From NCBI RefSeq assembly GCF_004331645.1, contig NZ_SJSK01000003.1, positions 372,301-436,300 of the forward strand: a DNA stretch of 64,000 nt, read 5' to 3'. Shown here piece after piece: positions 26,102 through 34,625 of this stretch. Each line of letters begins with the position of its first letter. The first letter of the stretch is position 1. The notes under the pieces were generated by a model. That model was not told the DNA's origin. It saw only the letters and a list, made by a program, of their open reading frames with translations, and ran no database searches. This stretch comes from Pedobacter frigiditerrae. GTDB taxonomy: Bacteria > Bacteroidota > Bacteroidia > Sphingobacteriales > Sphingobacteriaceae. The position numbers and the translations under genes are program-made.

Positions 26102-27235
26102 TTAAAACTCATTTAATTTTCTTTTCAATTCCTGGACTTTATCTAACTTATTCTTTCTGGTATAGATTTGAATTAAAAGTTGAATTGTATTTCTATCATT
26201 AGGATTAATCTCATGGGCTCTTAATAAAGTTAGTTCTGCACGATTAATAAAAGAACTAGCTTTTTGTTTGTTTTTCTCCTTTAATGCATCATTAGAATTA
26301 TTAATATATACTAAACCTAATTGATATAATGCATCAAAATAATTTTGATCAATATCTAATGCATTTTTAAAAGCTATCTCAGCAGTTGGTTTATTATTTA
26401 ACTCAGATTGTTGGAGATAACCATAAAGAAAAAGCAGTAATTTACTTCTTTTTTCAGTTGCTATTGATCCTTCAATAATTTTAAGTGCTTTATCATATTT
26501 ATCATTATCAAGCAGTAAATTAATATAATCATTTGTTAAATATGGATGATACGGATTTACAACTAAACCATCTTCTAACGTTTTTATTGCAAGTTCACTT
26601 TCAAACTTTGAACTGTATATATTAGCTAAATACTGAAATACAAAAAAATTTTTAATGCCATTATCTTTCGCTCTTTTATAATACGTTAAGGCTTCATTAT
26701 AATATTGGATATTCTGCGCACAAATTGCGGTATTTACTGCTAAAGTTGTATCTGTTTGGAAATAATCGCTTACCTGTTTTAGTAATTTATAAGAAGTTAT
26801 AAAATCATTTTGTTGGTATGCTTTATTACCATCCTTTTGTTTTTTACTATTAATGTTGTGATTTGCAGCTGTAATTAAGGCATTATTAGACTGATATTTA
26901 TCTAATGTTTTTGCTTTTTCATAAGCTTCAGTTGCTAAACCATAATATTTATCTGCATTAGACTCATTGTCATCAATAATTGCAATATAAGAACTTAGAT
27001 ATGCTTTGAGAGCCCAGGTTTCTGGCCAATTTTTGGTCTTTTTATCTACTTTAGCCAACTCAAGAGCTTTTATCCCCTCAGCTATTATAGTTAGTTGCTT
27101 TTTAAAATCTTCTTTATTGGCAATACTAGCCTGTAGTTTTCCTACACTATTTTGTGCAATTTGAACTTGAGATGTTTGGGCTACAGCTTGAGAACTAATT
27201 AACAGGAAAAGCGAGACTAAATACTTACTTATCAT
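26102..27235 (-). CDS. Exported tetratricopeptide repeat protein (paralogue 1)
   Basis: 377 residues with a signal peptide (MISKYLVSLFLLISSQAVAQ), so periplasmic. Several TPR-like helix pairs follow, for example NEALTYYKRAKDNG, ELAIKTLEDGLVVNPYHPYL and PTAEIAFKNALDIDQNYFDA. It shares layout and length with the gene upstream (27329-28417), including a WP/TWALKAY versus LPDAWSYRAL segment, so the two look like a tandem duplication. It is separated from that gene by a terminator and has its own candidate promoter. Function unknown; TPR proteins usually bind partners. Confidence 0.8.
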   Translation of the reverse strand: MISKYLVSLFLLISSQAVAQTSQVQIAQNSVGKLQASIANKEDFKKQLTIIAEGIKALELAKVDKKTKNWPETWALKAYLSSYIAIIDDNESNADKYYGLATEAYEKAKTLDKYQSNNALITAANHNINSKKQKDGNKAYQQNDFITSYKLLKQVSDYFQTDTTLAVNTAICAQNIQYYNEALTYYKRAKDNGIKNFFVFQYLANIYSSKFESELAIKTLEDGLVVNPYHPYLTNDYINLLLDNDKYDKALKIIEGSIATEKRSKLLLFLYGYLQQSELNNKPTAEIAFKNALDIDQNYFDALYQLGLVYINNSNDALKEKNKQKASSFINRAELTLLRAHEINPNDRNTIQLLIQIYTRKNKLDKVQELKRKLNEF

Positions 27236-27254
27236 TTTACGAGTATTAATATTA

Positions 27255-27276
27255 CAAAAATAACATTACAAAAATA
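27255..27276 (-). promoter_or_regulatory. Two candidate -7 boxes before the TPR gene
   Basis: On the minus strand TATTTTTG (TAnnTTTG) occurs twice, at 27255-27262 and 27269-27276, 14 bp apart. They lie just downstream of the terminator of the preceding gene, which would give the second TPR gene its own start. The -33 partners are not clear. Confidence 0.45.
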
Positions 27277-27283
27277 ACAAAAA

Positions 27284-27313
27284 AAAAGAGGGATAAATTA
27301 TCCCTCTTTTAAA
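27284..27313 (-). terminator. Terminator between the two TPR genes
   Basis: AAAAGAGGGATAA pairs with TTATCCCTCTTTT and is flanked by A and T tracts on both sides, so it works on either strand. In context it ends the gyrA-TPR transcript. Confidence 0.85.
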
Positions 27314-27328
27314 AAAAAATATCTAATT

Positions 27329-28417
27329 CTAGTTTTTAGCTGGAATAGCATCTAGCCTTTTCTTAACATCATCAAAGTTTTTTGCATCATTTTTAAAACC
27401 ATAAATCTGTTTCAGTGACTCTAAAGAAGGCACATAGTTTGTATCTAATTCTGTAGCTTTTTTATAGTGCGGTAATGCTTCATCAATAAGCTTGGTCATT
27501 TTTGCAGTTAAAGCATCAAGTTCTTTAATCTTCTTTTGGTCTAGCTTGTTTTTTTGTGCTTGAATTTCTAAAGCTTGTTTGTAATATGTATCTCCCATTA
27601 AATGATGATAAATTGGCTTTTTTGGATCTCTGGCAATTAACTTATTCAACATCTCTTGAGATTTAACAATGTCACCTCTAACAATGTATATATCTGTTTC
27701 GACACCTATAAAAGCTGCATCGTCTGGGTATTTTGCGGAGGCTTCCTTAAGTAATGCTAAAGCGGCTGTTGTATCTTTAACAAATTCTAAATTTGTTGTA
27801 ATGGCCTCAGAATAAAAATCTTTGACCTGTGGCACATTTAGACTGATTATTTTTTTGTACTTTTCAATTGCCTGAGGGTAGTCTTTTGCCAATTTAGCTG
27901 TCACAGCAGCATTGACATACATTGAAGTATCATTAGGGTTTAATGCGATAAGCTGATTAAACATTGCTAAAGCTATAGCATAATCTTTCTTATAATATGC
28001 TCTTACAGCGCGGCCACTTATAGCATTCCTAATATTCAGCTGTGCTGTGGCTAGATTATCCTTCTCAGACGATTTAGCATCAAGTGATTTTGCTTTTTCA
28101 ATTGCTTCTTCTGCAATCTTTTGCTTTGCTAAAGAATTTTCAGCATTAACAGAATCAGTTAATGCAATTGCTGAAGCAAATAGTGCTCTGTAAGACCACG
28201 CATCTGGCAAAACTTTAGATTTTTCATTTGCAATTGCAAGATCTGTATGTCCTAAGCCTTTGTTTAAACTTGCCATTGTTTTATCAAAAGGCTGTTTCCC
28301 CCCACTTACCAAAGTAAATAAATCCCATGCTTTTTTTGCTTCAGCTATTTCACTCTTTTGTGCATTTGCCAGTAATGCCACACCTACAAATAGTATGCTT
28401 AAAAGTAATTTTTTCAT
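27329..28417 (-). CDS. Exported tetratricopeptide repeat protein (paralogue 2)
   Basis: 362 residues with a signal peptide ending in ALLANAQ. TPR-like units include RAVRAYYKKDYAIALAMFNQ with LIALNPNDTSMY, and KDYPQAIEKYKKI; a long charged helix IQAQKNKLDQKKIKELDALT follows near 285. It starts 25 nt after gyrA ends and is probably cotranscribed with it. The linkage of gyrA and a periplasmic TPR protein is common in Sphingobacteriaceae from memory, but gives no function. Confidence 0.82.
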   Translation of the reverse strand: MKKLLLSILFVGVALLANAQKSEIAEAKKAWDLFTLVSGGKQPFDKTMASLNKGLGHTDLAIANEKSKVLPDAWSYRALFASAIALTDSVNAENSLAKQKIAEEAIEKAKSLDAKSSEKDNLATAQLNIRNAISGRAVRAYYKKDYAIALAMFNQLIALNPNDTSMYVNAAVTAKLAKDYPQAIEKYKKIISLNVPQVKDFYSEAITTNLEFVKDTTAALALLKEASAKYPDDAAFIGVETDIYIVRGDIVKSQEMLNKLIARDPKKPIYHHLMGDTYYKQALEIQAQKNKLDQKKIKELDALTAKMTKLIDEALPHYKKATELDTNYVPSLESLKQIYGFKNDAKNFDDVKKRLDAIPAKN

Positions 28418-28442
28418 TGTTTATTATTTTTTTTAAATTATA

Positions 28443-31037
28443 TTAATTCTCTTCTGTTTCTTCCTCGGTATCAGAACTGTTATCTTCAATAGGTTTTTCT
28501 TCGACTTTTCCCGTCGAATCCTTAACAGTTTCTACGGTTGAACCTTCAACGATTTCTACTTCTTCTACTTCTTCAACCTCATCTTCGTGTTCAATTTTAG
28601 CTACAGATGCGATTTCATCATTACCTTTTAATGTGATCAACCTAACTCCTTGAGTTGCTCTACCCATTACTCTTAACTCACTCACTACTATCCTAATAAC
28701 TATACCAGATTTATTAATGATCATTAAATCATCAGCATCTGTTACATTTTTAATAGCAACTAATGCGCCAGTTTTTTCAGTTACATTTATAGTTTTAACA
28801 CCTTTACCACCACGATTTGTAACTCGATAGTCGTCAATATCAGTACGTTTACCATAACCTTTTTCAGAAACCACCAATACAGTTGCAGATGGGTCATCAA
28901 TAGCAATCATACCAACTACTTCATCTTTATCATGGGCTAAAGTAACACCCCTTACTCCTGTTGCAGTTCTTCCCATCGGTCTAACCGTACTTTCGTTAAA
29001 ACGAATTGCTCTTCCAGAACGTAAAGCCATTACAATCTCACTGCTTCCAGTTGTTAAACTAGCCTCTAGCAATTGATCACCTTCGTTAATATTAATTGCA
29101 TTAATACCATTAACCCGTGGGCGAGAATAAGCTTCTAGAGAAGTTTTCTTAATGGTACCTTTTTTAGTACACATGATGATGAAGTTATTCTCTAAATAAT
29201 CTTGGTCTTTTAAGTTTTTAACCTTGATATAAGCTTTAACCTTTTCTTCTTTAGGGATATTGATGATATTTTGTAATGCTCTTCCTTTACTCAATCTACT
29301 TCCTTCGGGAATTTCATAAACTCTTAACCAGAAACAACGTCCCGCTTCGGTAAAGAATAACATGTAATTATGGTTTGAAGCTATTAATAAGTGCTCAATG
29401 AAATCTTCATTTCTAGAATCACTTCCTTTAGATCCTTTTCCACCCCTACCTTGTGTACGGTATTCTGAGGCTGGGGTACGTTTAATGTAACCTTCATGAG
29501 AAATAGTAATTACAACTTCTTCATCTTCGATGAAGTCTTCCATGCTCATGTCTTCTGCCGAGTGAACGATTGTAGTTCTACGTTCATCGCCATATTTTTC
29601 AAGCATTTCAGCTAACTCATCCTTAATGATCTGCATTCTTAAAGTTTCGCTATCCAAAATTGATTTCAAATACTCAATGGTTTTCATCAATTCTGCGTAC
29701 TCATCTTTAATTTTATCACGTTCCAGGCCTGTTAACCTACGTAAGGTCATGTCTAAGATTGCTCTTGCCTGAATGTCGCTTAAACCAAATTGTTCCATTA
29801 AGCCAACTCTTGCTTCTTCTGGTGTATTTGATGCACGAATTAATTTAATCACTTCTTCAATATGGTCTAAAGCGATTAATAAACCTTCTAATATGTGTGC
29901 ACGTTTTTCAGCTTCTGCTAATTCAAACTTCGTTCTACGAACAACTACATCGTGTCTGTGATCAACAAAGTGACGAATTAAATCTTTTAAATTTAACATT
30001 TGCGGACGGCCATGAACCAACGCAATATTATTTACACTGAAAGATGTCTGTAAAGCAGTTTGTTTGTATAAGTTATTTAAAACGATACTTGCATTTGCAT
30101 CACGTTTAATTTCATAAACGATACGAATACCATCTTTATTCGATTCATCTTTAATGTTAGAAATACCTTCCAGTTTTTTCTCGCCAACCAATTCAGCAGT
30201 ACGCTCAATCATCATGGCCTTATTTACTTGGTAAGGGATTTCAGTTACAATAATCGTTTCGCGATCTTTAACGGTTTCAATCTCAGCTTTAGCACGCATT
30301 ACAATACGACCTCTACCAGTTTCAAAAGCATCCTGAACACCTGAATAACCATAAATAATAGCTCCTGTCGGGAAATCAGGACCTTTTACAAATTTCATTA
30401 ACTCAGGAATTGTAATTTCGTTGTTTTCGATATAAGCAACAGTTGCATTGATAACCTCAGTAATGTTGTGTGGCGCCATATTGGTTGCCATACCTACTGC
30501 AATACCAGATGAGCCATTGATTAACAAATTTGGAACCTTTGCAGGCAGTACCGTTGGTTCTTGTAACGAATCATCAAAGTTTAACTGAAAATCAACAGTA
30601 TCTTTATTGATATCTGCCAACATTTCTTCTGCCATTTTCTGGAAACGTGCCTCCGTATAACGCATTGCTGCCGGCGAATCCCCATCAATTGAACCATAGT
30701 TACCTTGTCCATCAACCATTAAATAACGTAAGCTCCACTCTTGAGCCATACGTACCATGGTCATATAAACAGATGAATCTCCGTGAGGGTGATACTTACC
30801 CAATACCTCTCCTACAATACGAGCAGATTTTTTATAAGGTTTTCCTGCACCTAAACCTAAGTCTAGCATACCGTATAAAACACGGCGGTGTACTGGTTTT
30901 AACCCGTCACGTACATCAGGCAAAGCCCTACTTACAATAACAGACATCGAATAATCGATGTAAGCAGATTTCATCTGCTCGTCTATGTTTATTGAAATGA
31001 TTTTGTCGTTCTCTTGATTTTCTAAATCTTCTGCCAT
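28443..31037 (-). CDS. gyrA: DNA gyrase subunit A
   Basis: 864 residues. Breaks and rejoins DNA to introduce negative supercoils together with GyrB. The catalytic Tyr127 lies in [10 protein letters not shown]. The quinolone pocket reads [13 protein letters not shown]: Ser88 corresponds to E. coli Ser83, while Met92 stands where E. coli has Asp87. The GyrA-box of the C-terminal DNA-wrapping domain reads [10 protein letters not shown], close to the usual QRRGGKG, so it is expected to be a true gyrase and not topoisomerase IV. The last 50 residues are very acidic (runs of Glu and Val), as in many gyrases. It heads a transcript with a TPR gene. Confidence 0.96.
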   Translation of the reverse strand: MAEDLENQENDKIISINIDEQMKSAYIDYSMSVIVSRALPDVRDGLKPVHRRVLYGMLDLGLGAGKPYKKSARIVGEVLGKYHPHGDSSVYMTMVRMAQEWSLRYLMVDGQGNYGSIDGDSPAAMRYTEARFQKMAEEMLADINKDTVDFQLNFDDSLQEPTVLPAKVPNLLINGSSGIAVGMATNMAPHNITEVINATVAYIENNEITIPELMKFVKGPDFPTGAIIYGYSGVQDAFETGRGRIVMRAKAEIETVKDRETIIVTEIPYQVNKAMMIERTAELVGEKKLEGISNIKDESNKDGIRIVYEIKRDANASIVLNNLYKQTALQTSFSVNNIALVHGRPQMLNLKDLIRHFVDHRHDVVVRRTKFELAEAEKRAHILEGLLIALDHIEEVIKLIRASNTPEEARVGLMEQFGLSDIQARAILDMTLRRLTGLERDKIKDEYAELMKTIEYLKSILDSETLRMQIIKDELAEMLEKYGDERRTTIVHSAEDMSMEDFIEDEEVVITISHEGYIKRTPASEYRTQGRGGKGSKGSDSRNEDFIEHLLIASNHNYMLFFTEAGRCFWLRVYEIPEGSRLSKGRALQNIINIPKEEKVKAYIKVKNLKDQDYLENNFIIMCTKKGTIKKTSLEAYSRPRVNGINAININEGDQLLEASLTTGSSEIVMALRSGRAIRFNESTVRPMGRTATGVRGVTLAHDKDEVVGMIAIDDPSATVLVVSEKGYGKRTDIDDYRVTNRGGKGVKTINVTEKTGALVAIKNVTDADDLMIINKSGIVIRIVVSELRVMGRATQGVRLITLKGNDEIASVAKIEHEDEVEEVEEVEIVEGSTVETVKDSTGKVEEKPIEDNSSDTEEETEEN

Positions 31038-31086
31038 AAATTTTTTTTGTTTTGCGTTAAGCGTATCGTATTCAGCATATAAAATG

Positions 31087-31114
31087 CCAACCGCTAAGTG
31101 CCAACCGCAAATTT
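31087..31114. repeat. Short heptamer array upstream of gyrA
   Basis: CCAACCG, CTAAGTG, CCAACCG, CAAATTT: four 7-bp units in the gyrA 5' region. It is weaker than the other arrays, but the 7-bp phase holds. It lies about 50 nt before the gyrA start codon. Confidence 0.5.
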
Positions 31115-31247
31115 TAAATTAGGTTTTACTATAACCTTGCGAATTTAACAAAATAACCCTCAATATGCATCTATATGTGGAAAAGTTTTGTCCTTGGGGA
31201 TAATGTTTTTTTGAGGTGCATTTTAATGTAAAACCTATTGAATTTTT

Positions 31248-31380
31248 AGCCACAGATTAGCAGATTAATAGTTTGAGATTTTGCTTCGGCTTCGGGATAC
31301 AACAACCCAATTACAATACTTAGCCTATTACTTTTATCTTTAATAGTTTCTTATTCTTTAAAATCAGCGAATCTGCGGCT
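31248..31380. repeat. Inverted repeat AGCCRCAGATTnGCnGATT
   Basis: AGCCACAGATTAGCAGATT (31248-31266) is mirrored by AATCAGCGAATCTGCGGCT (31362-31380) with three mismatches, enclosing 95 bp. The right arm ends 2 bp before the stop of the DnaE fragment. The rest of the gap between gyrA and this element shows nothing else that I can name. Confidence 0.65.
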
Positions 31381-31382
31381 AA

Positions 31383-31985
31383 TCAATTATATTTCTGCTT
31401 TAATGGCTTACTATCGGTTACCAATACAGGGTTATCCATAATTGGCAATTTAGCAAACTTAATCACCTCAACACTAGGCACTCCAAAATCAAGCACAACT
31501 TTACCTAAAATCAAGTAACATCCCTTACCTCTAAAAGGATAAATAGGTGAACCATTTGGGAAATGTGTAGTATCAAAGAAATCCCCTTCACTATCTATGA
31601 AGGTGCCAAACCACATTTTAGTACTTTTAATGGTGTGAACTGTTTTATCGCACACGAAATTACCCAACATCTTTACCACTTTGCCTTCGTGCTTCTCTAA
31701 ATTTTTAGCTAAAATATCACCGTGGTAATCTGTTTTGAGTAAGTCGAACATACTCAAAGTAACGGGAAATCCCAGTAATTCTAGTTCCTGATAAGCATCT
31801 TCAATTAAATTATTATCTAAATTTGGTAAAATATATTCCTTACTGGGCAGGTGAAATAATTCTCTGTCAGCAACTTTTTTAGTCTTACTCCCTAAGTAAT
31901 TATGAACTTCCCATAGCAACTTTTTTTTGCTCTTGCCTGTAAAACGCAAAGCACCAAATCTAATTAATATAAGTGACTTACACTG
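31383..31985 (-). pseudogene. C-terminal relic of a DNA polymerase III alpha subunit (DnaE)
   Basis: The recognisable sequence starts abruptly as CKSLILIRFGALRFTGKSKK and runs to the natural end of the family, through DAYQELELLGFPVTLSMFDL and an OB-fold-like tail (KVVKMLGNFVCDKTVHTIKS, GRGKGCYLILGK-like). That is about 200 of the roughly 1000 residues of a DnaE. The polymerase palm and PHP domains are missing, and an in-frame TAA stands about 20 codons upstream of the match (32004-32006). The open frame could start at a TTG (31949), giving 188 residues, but a ribosome site is not obvious. I read it as a decayed second DnaE copy. A small living OB-fold protein is the alternative. Confidence 0.65.
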
Positions 31986-32137
31986 GACTCGTGCTCGTTT
32001 CCATTAGGTTTAGAAAAAATGTGTAATGAGGCAACAGTCTGACAGCGATTGGTTAACGAACCATTAACAAAGAGGTATATGCATTAGCATTGGTTAACCA
32101 ACTTAAATAGGTTTCTATAATTACTTTTCAAAAAATC

Positions 32138-32839
32138 TTAGAGATTAACATTCAAAATACTCGTTGCCAAAATTAGCGCAATCCCAAAGCTCAATAAAGT
32201 TCCAATTAAAACATATTCAGTAAGTTTAATATCGTGTGCTTCTTTTAGGTCGCCAAACCTAAAAATGGACTTGGCTGCCAATAAAAAACCAACTGCTTCA
32301 AAATGATGCGTGCAAACGAATAAGTAAATTAACAGACGTTCTATAATTCCAATAAACTTTCCTGCATCTTGCAGCGAAGATGCAGTACTCTCTGGTATCC
32401 ATTTAGCTATAATTACCTTTATAAATATGGCAGCTGGCGATGTGAGAAAGAGTGCGCCTATTAGAAACAACAAGAACTTGGCATTTTGTAAAAAATCGAG
32501 GTTTATGATGGCATAATAATAATAATGCCAACAAATTAAGACAACTACAGTATGTAATATTTGGTCTACAAAAAACCAAATTCGTTTTGTTTTTTCGTTT
32601 TGAAAGGTGAGCTTTAAAGCATCAATAATTCCGTGTAGAGCACCAACAACCAAAGCTATTTTCCAAACACTAAAAGATAAAAAAACTATAAATATGAGTA
32701 CAACATGAAGTGCGACATGCAAATAAAATTTAGCTGATTTTAGTTTCTTTTTTTCCTTTTCTTCGACCCAAGAGTTAGGTTGCAAAAAGAAATCGCCCAA
32801 GATATGAGCTAGTAAGAGTTTCAGTAAAGCAATTTCCAT
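32138..32839 (-). CDS. DUF3307 membrane protein
   Basis: 233 residues, six or so hydrophobic segments. The start LLKLLLAHILGDFFLQPNSW with charged VEEKEKKKLKSAKFYLHVAL, and then ALHGIIDALKLTF, matches DUF3307, an inner-membrane family of unknown role. It overlaps the end of the SatD gene by one base (32839) and is therefore its operon partner, a pairing known from many bacteria. Confidence 0.8.
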   Translation of the reverse strand: MEIALLKLLLAHILGDFFLQPNSWVEEKEKKKLKSAKFYLHVALHVVLIFIVFLSFSVWKIALVVGALHGIIDALKLTFQNEKTKRIWFFVDQILHTVVVLICWHYYYYAIINLDFLQNAKFLLFLIGALFLTSPAAIFIKVIIAKWIPESTASSLQDAGKFIGIIERLLIYLFVCTHHFEAVGFLLAAKSIFRFGDLKEAHDIKLTEYVLIGTLLSFGIALILATSILNVNL

Positions 32840-33450
32840 TATTTTTTAATTAGTTTGGCAATTTGAGCTTTATACCTGTTTTCAAGTTCCATTATCTCAG
32901 TAAAATGAGCTCTTTTTAAAGCTTCACTTACAGAAGATTGACTTCTGCCAGATATTTTTGCAATCTTATCTTGTTTGGTGTTTTGGTTTTCTATGGCATA
33001 CTTAACCATTTCGGCAGAAATTTGCCCCCAACTATCCATTGTTATTAATGCCAATTTAATAAATAAATTTATCTCTTCATCAAACTTTGGCCAAGGCGTT
33101 TTAATAGCCATATTTAACTTATTTACTTTTAACGTATCAAAAGCACTTCCAGAGTTAATAAAAGCTTCTCCATTTGCCTCAGTTACCTTTTCTGCATTAA
33201 CGGTTTTCTTCCCAATGCCTATTCCTATTCTTACATCAGCATTTTTTAAAGTTTTAATACAAGCCTTAATATATATGGCGTTTATTACCGCATCTTTTGC
33301 ATTTAATTCTATCTGAAAACTATCGCCCCTAAATATTTCCCAGTTAACATTTTTACCAAAAAGCCCTACTAATGCAGATTTAAGTGTACCTATCCACTCA
33401 TCAGGTAGTTCTCTAGAATTAATTATGTCTCCAGTTATTACAGCTATCAT
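32839..33450 (-). CDS. SatD family protein with C-terminal helix-turn-helix
   Basis: 203 residues. The start MIAVITGDIINSRELPDEWI and the central VRIGIGIGKKTVNAEKVTEA with GEAFINSGSAFDTL are SatD-family features (the domain looks like a nucleotide cyclase-type fold). Residues about 155-190 (KQDKIAKISGRSQSSVSEAL) form a helix-turn-helix that should bind DNA. Two copies of a palindrome begin 7 bp upstream of its start, which points to self-control. Family function is not well defined; streptococcal SatD has been linked to acid tolerance. Confidence 0.8.
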   Translation of the reverse strand: MIAVITGDIINSRELPDEWIGTLKSALVGLFGKNVNWEIFRGDSFQIELNAKDAVINAIYIKACIKTLKNADVRIGIGIGKKTVNAEKVTEANGEAFINSGSAFDTLKVNKLNMAIKTPWPKFDEEINLFIKLALITMDSWGQISAEMVKYAIENQNTKQDKIAKISGRSQSSVSEALKRAHFTEIMELENRYKAQIAKLIKK

Positions 33451-33456
33451 AAATCT

Positions 33457-33509
33457 AATATCGGCTAATTACCCGATAATTCCAAATATCGGCTAATTAC
33501 CCGATAATT
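33457..33509. promoter_or_regulatory. Tandem operator-like palindromes between satD and the repair cluster
   Basis: Two identical 25-bp copies (33457-33481 and 33485-33509), 28 bp apart. Each contains TATCGGcTAATTAcCCGATA, a near-perfect palindrome centred on TAATTA. They occupy the gap between the divergent SatD and ligase-associated exonuclease genes, so one repressor could control both directions. The helix-turn-helix of SatD is the obvious candidate binder. Confidence 0.75.
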
Positions 33510-33551
33510 ATTAATAAAACTTATAAGCCGGCTTGTTCGTTTATAGTAGGT

Positions 33552-34577
33552 ATGGCATTAATAACATTTACAAACAGAGGAATTTACTGTAAACAAGGCA
33601 ATTTTCACATTGACCCTTGGCATCCTGTAGATTATGCAGTAACAACACATGGGCACGCAGACCACGTGAAGTGGGGCAATAAAAACTATTTATGCCACGA
33701 TTTAACTAAACCAATTTTAAAGCAAAGATATGGCTTAGAAGATAACGTACAAACCTTGCCATACAACAAGGAAATAGACATAAATGGCGTTAAGTTAAGT
33801 CTTTTTCCAGCAGGCCACGTAATTGGTTCATCGCAAATTAGAATAGAGTATAAGGGAGAAATCTGTGTAGTTTCTGGAGATTACAAAGTAGAATATGATG
33901 GTATTAGCACCGCTTTTGAGCCGGTAAAATGCCATACTTTTGTTTCTGAAAGCACTTTTGGCTTACCTATTTACAATTGGCAACCTCAGGAATTAATTTT
34001 TAAACAAATTAAAAGCTGGATTAATGATAATTGTACAAAGGGAAAAACAAGTATTTTAGTTGCTTATAGCTTAGGTAAGGCACAAAGGTTAATCAAAAAT
34101 CTAGCTGGTGAATATCCAATCTACGTTCATAATTCTATTGCCAATTTAAATGAAGGCTTCGCTGAAGCTGGTGTAGAATTGCCAGAAACAATAAGAATAA
34201 CACCAGAAATTAAAAAAGATGAAATGCAAAAAGGGATAGTGATTATTCCGCCTGCATTAGCTGATGGGCGTTGGGTAAAAAGCTTACAGCAACCTGCAAT
34301 TGGTGTTTGTTCTGGATGGATGGCGGTTAGAGCTGGAAGAAGATGGCGTAGTGCTGATGCTGGTTTTGCTTTGAGCGACCACGCAGATTGGCCAGGATTA
34401 TTATCGGCCATTAAAGCCACTGAAGCAGAAAAAGTATTTGTTACACACGGTGTTATAACAGTTTTTTCAAAATATTTGAACGAAATCGGTATAAATTCTG
34501 AAGAAGTAACCACTAAATATGGCGCAGAAGATGATGACGAGATTATTGGAGAGTCAAATAAAGAAGAAATAAAATAA
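33552..34577 (+). CDS. Ligase-associated DNA exonuclease (metallo-beta-lactamase fold)
   Basis: 341 residues of the beta-CASP-like metallo-beta-lactamase group tied to DNA ligase operons. The metal site is THGHADHV (His33, His35, Asp37, His38), followed by the AGHVIGSSQIRIE, VSGDYKVEYDGI and SDHADWPGLL blocks. Members are predicted 3'-5' or end-processing nucleases. It is the first gene of a four-gene repair cluster with an ATP-dependent ligase, an Lhr-like helicase and PdeM, and is divergent from SatD across a tandem operator. Confidence 0.9.
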   Translation: MALITFTNRGIYCKQGNFHIDPWHPVDYAVTTHGHADHVKWGNKNYLCHDLTKPILKQRYGLEDNVQTLPYNKEIDINGVKLSLFPAGHVIGSSQIRIEYKGEICVVSGDYKVEYDGISTAFEPVKCHTFVSESTFGLPIYNWQPQELIFKQIKSWINDNCTKGKTSILVAYSLGKAQRLIKNLAGEYPIYVHNSIANLNEGFAEAGVELPETIRITPEIKKDEMQKGIVIIPPALADGRWVKSLQQPAIGVCSGWMAVRAGRRWRSADAGFALSDHADWPGLLSAIKATEAEKVFVTHGVITVFSKYLNEIGINSEEVTTKYGAEDDDEIIGESNKEEIK

Positions 34578-34591
34578 GGTTTGCAATTTGT

Positions 34592-34621
34592 CTCAAATCT
34601 CACATCTCAATACTCAAATCT
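34592..34621 (+). repeat. Heptamer array between exonuclease and ligase genes
   Basis: CTCAAAT, CTCACAT, CTCAATA, CTCAAAT: four 7-bp units directly before the ligase start codon at 34626, where the ribosome site would be expected. The reverse complement of these units occurs inside bioA (41414-41448). Confidence 0.82.
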
Positions 34622-34625
34622 TATT

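Noticed and set aside
34581..34625. Earlier start of the DNA ligase gene
   Set aside because: It would translate the heptamer array; the ligase family begins near MKRFSQL.
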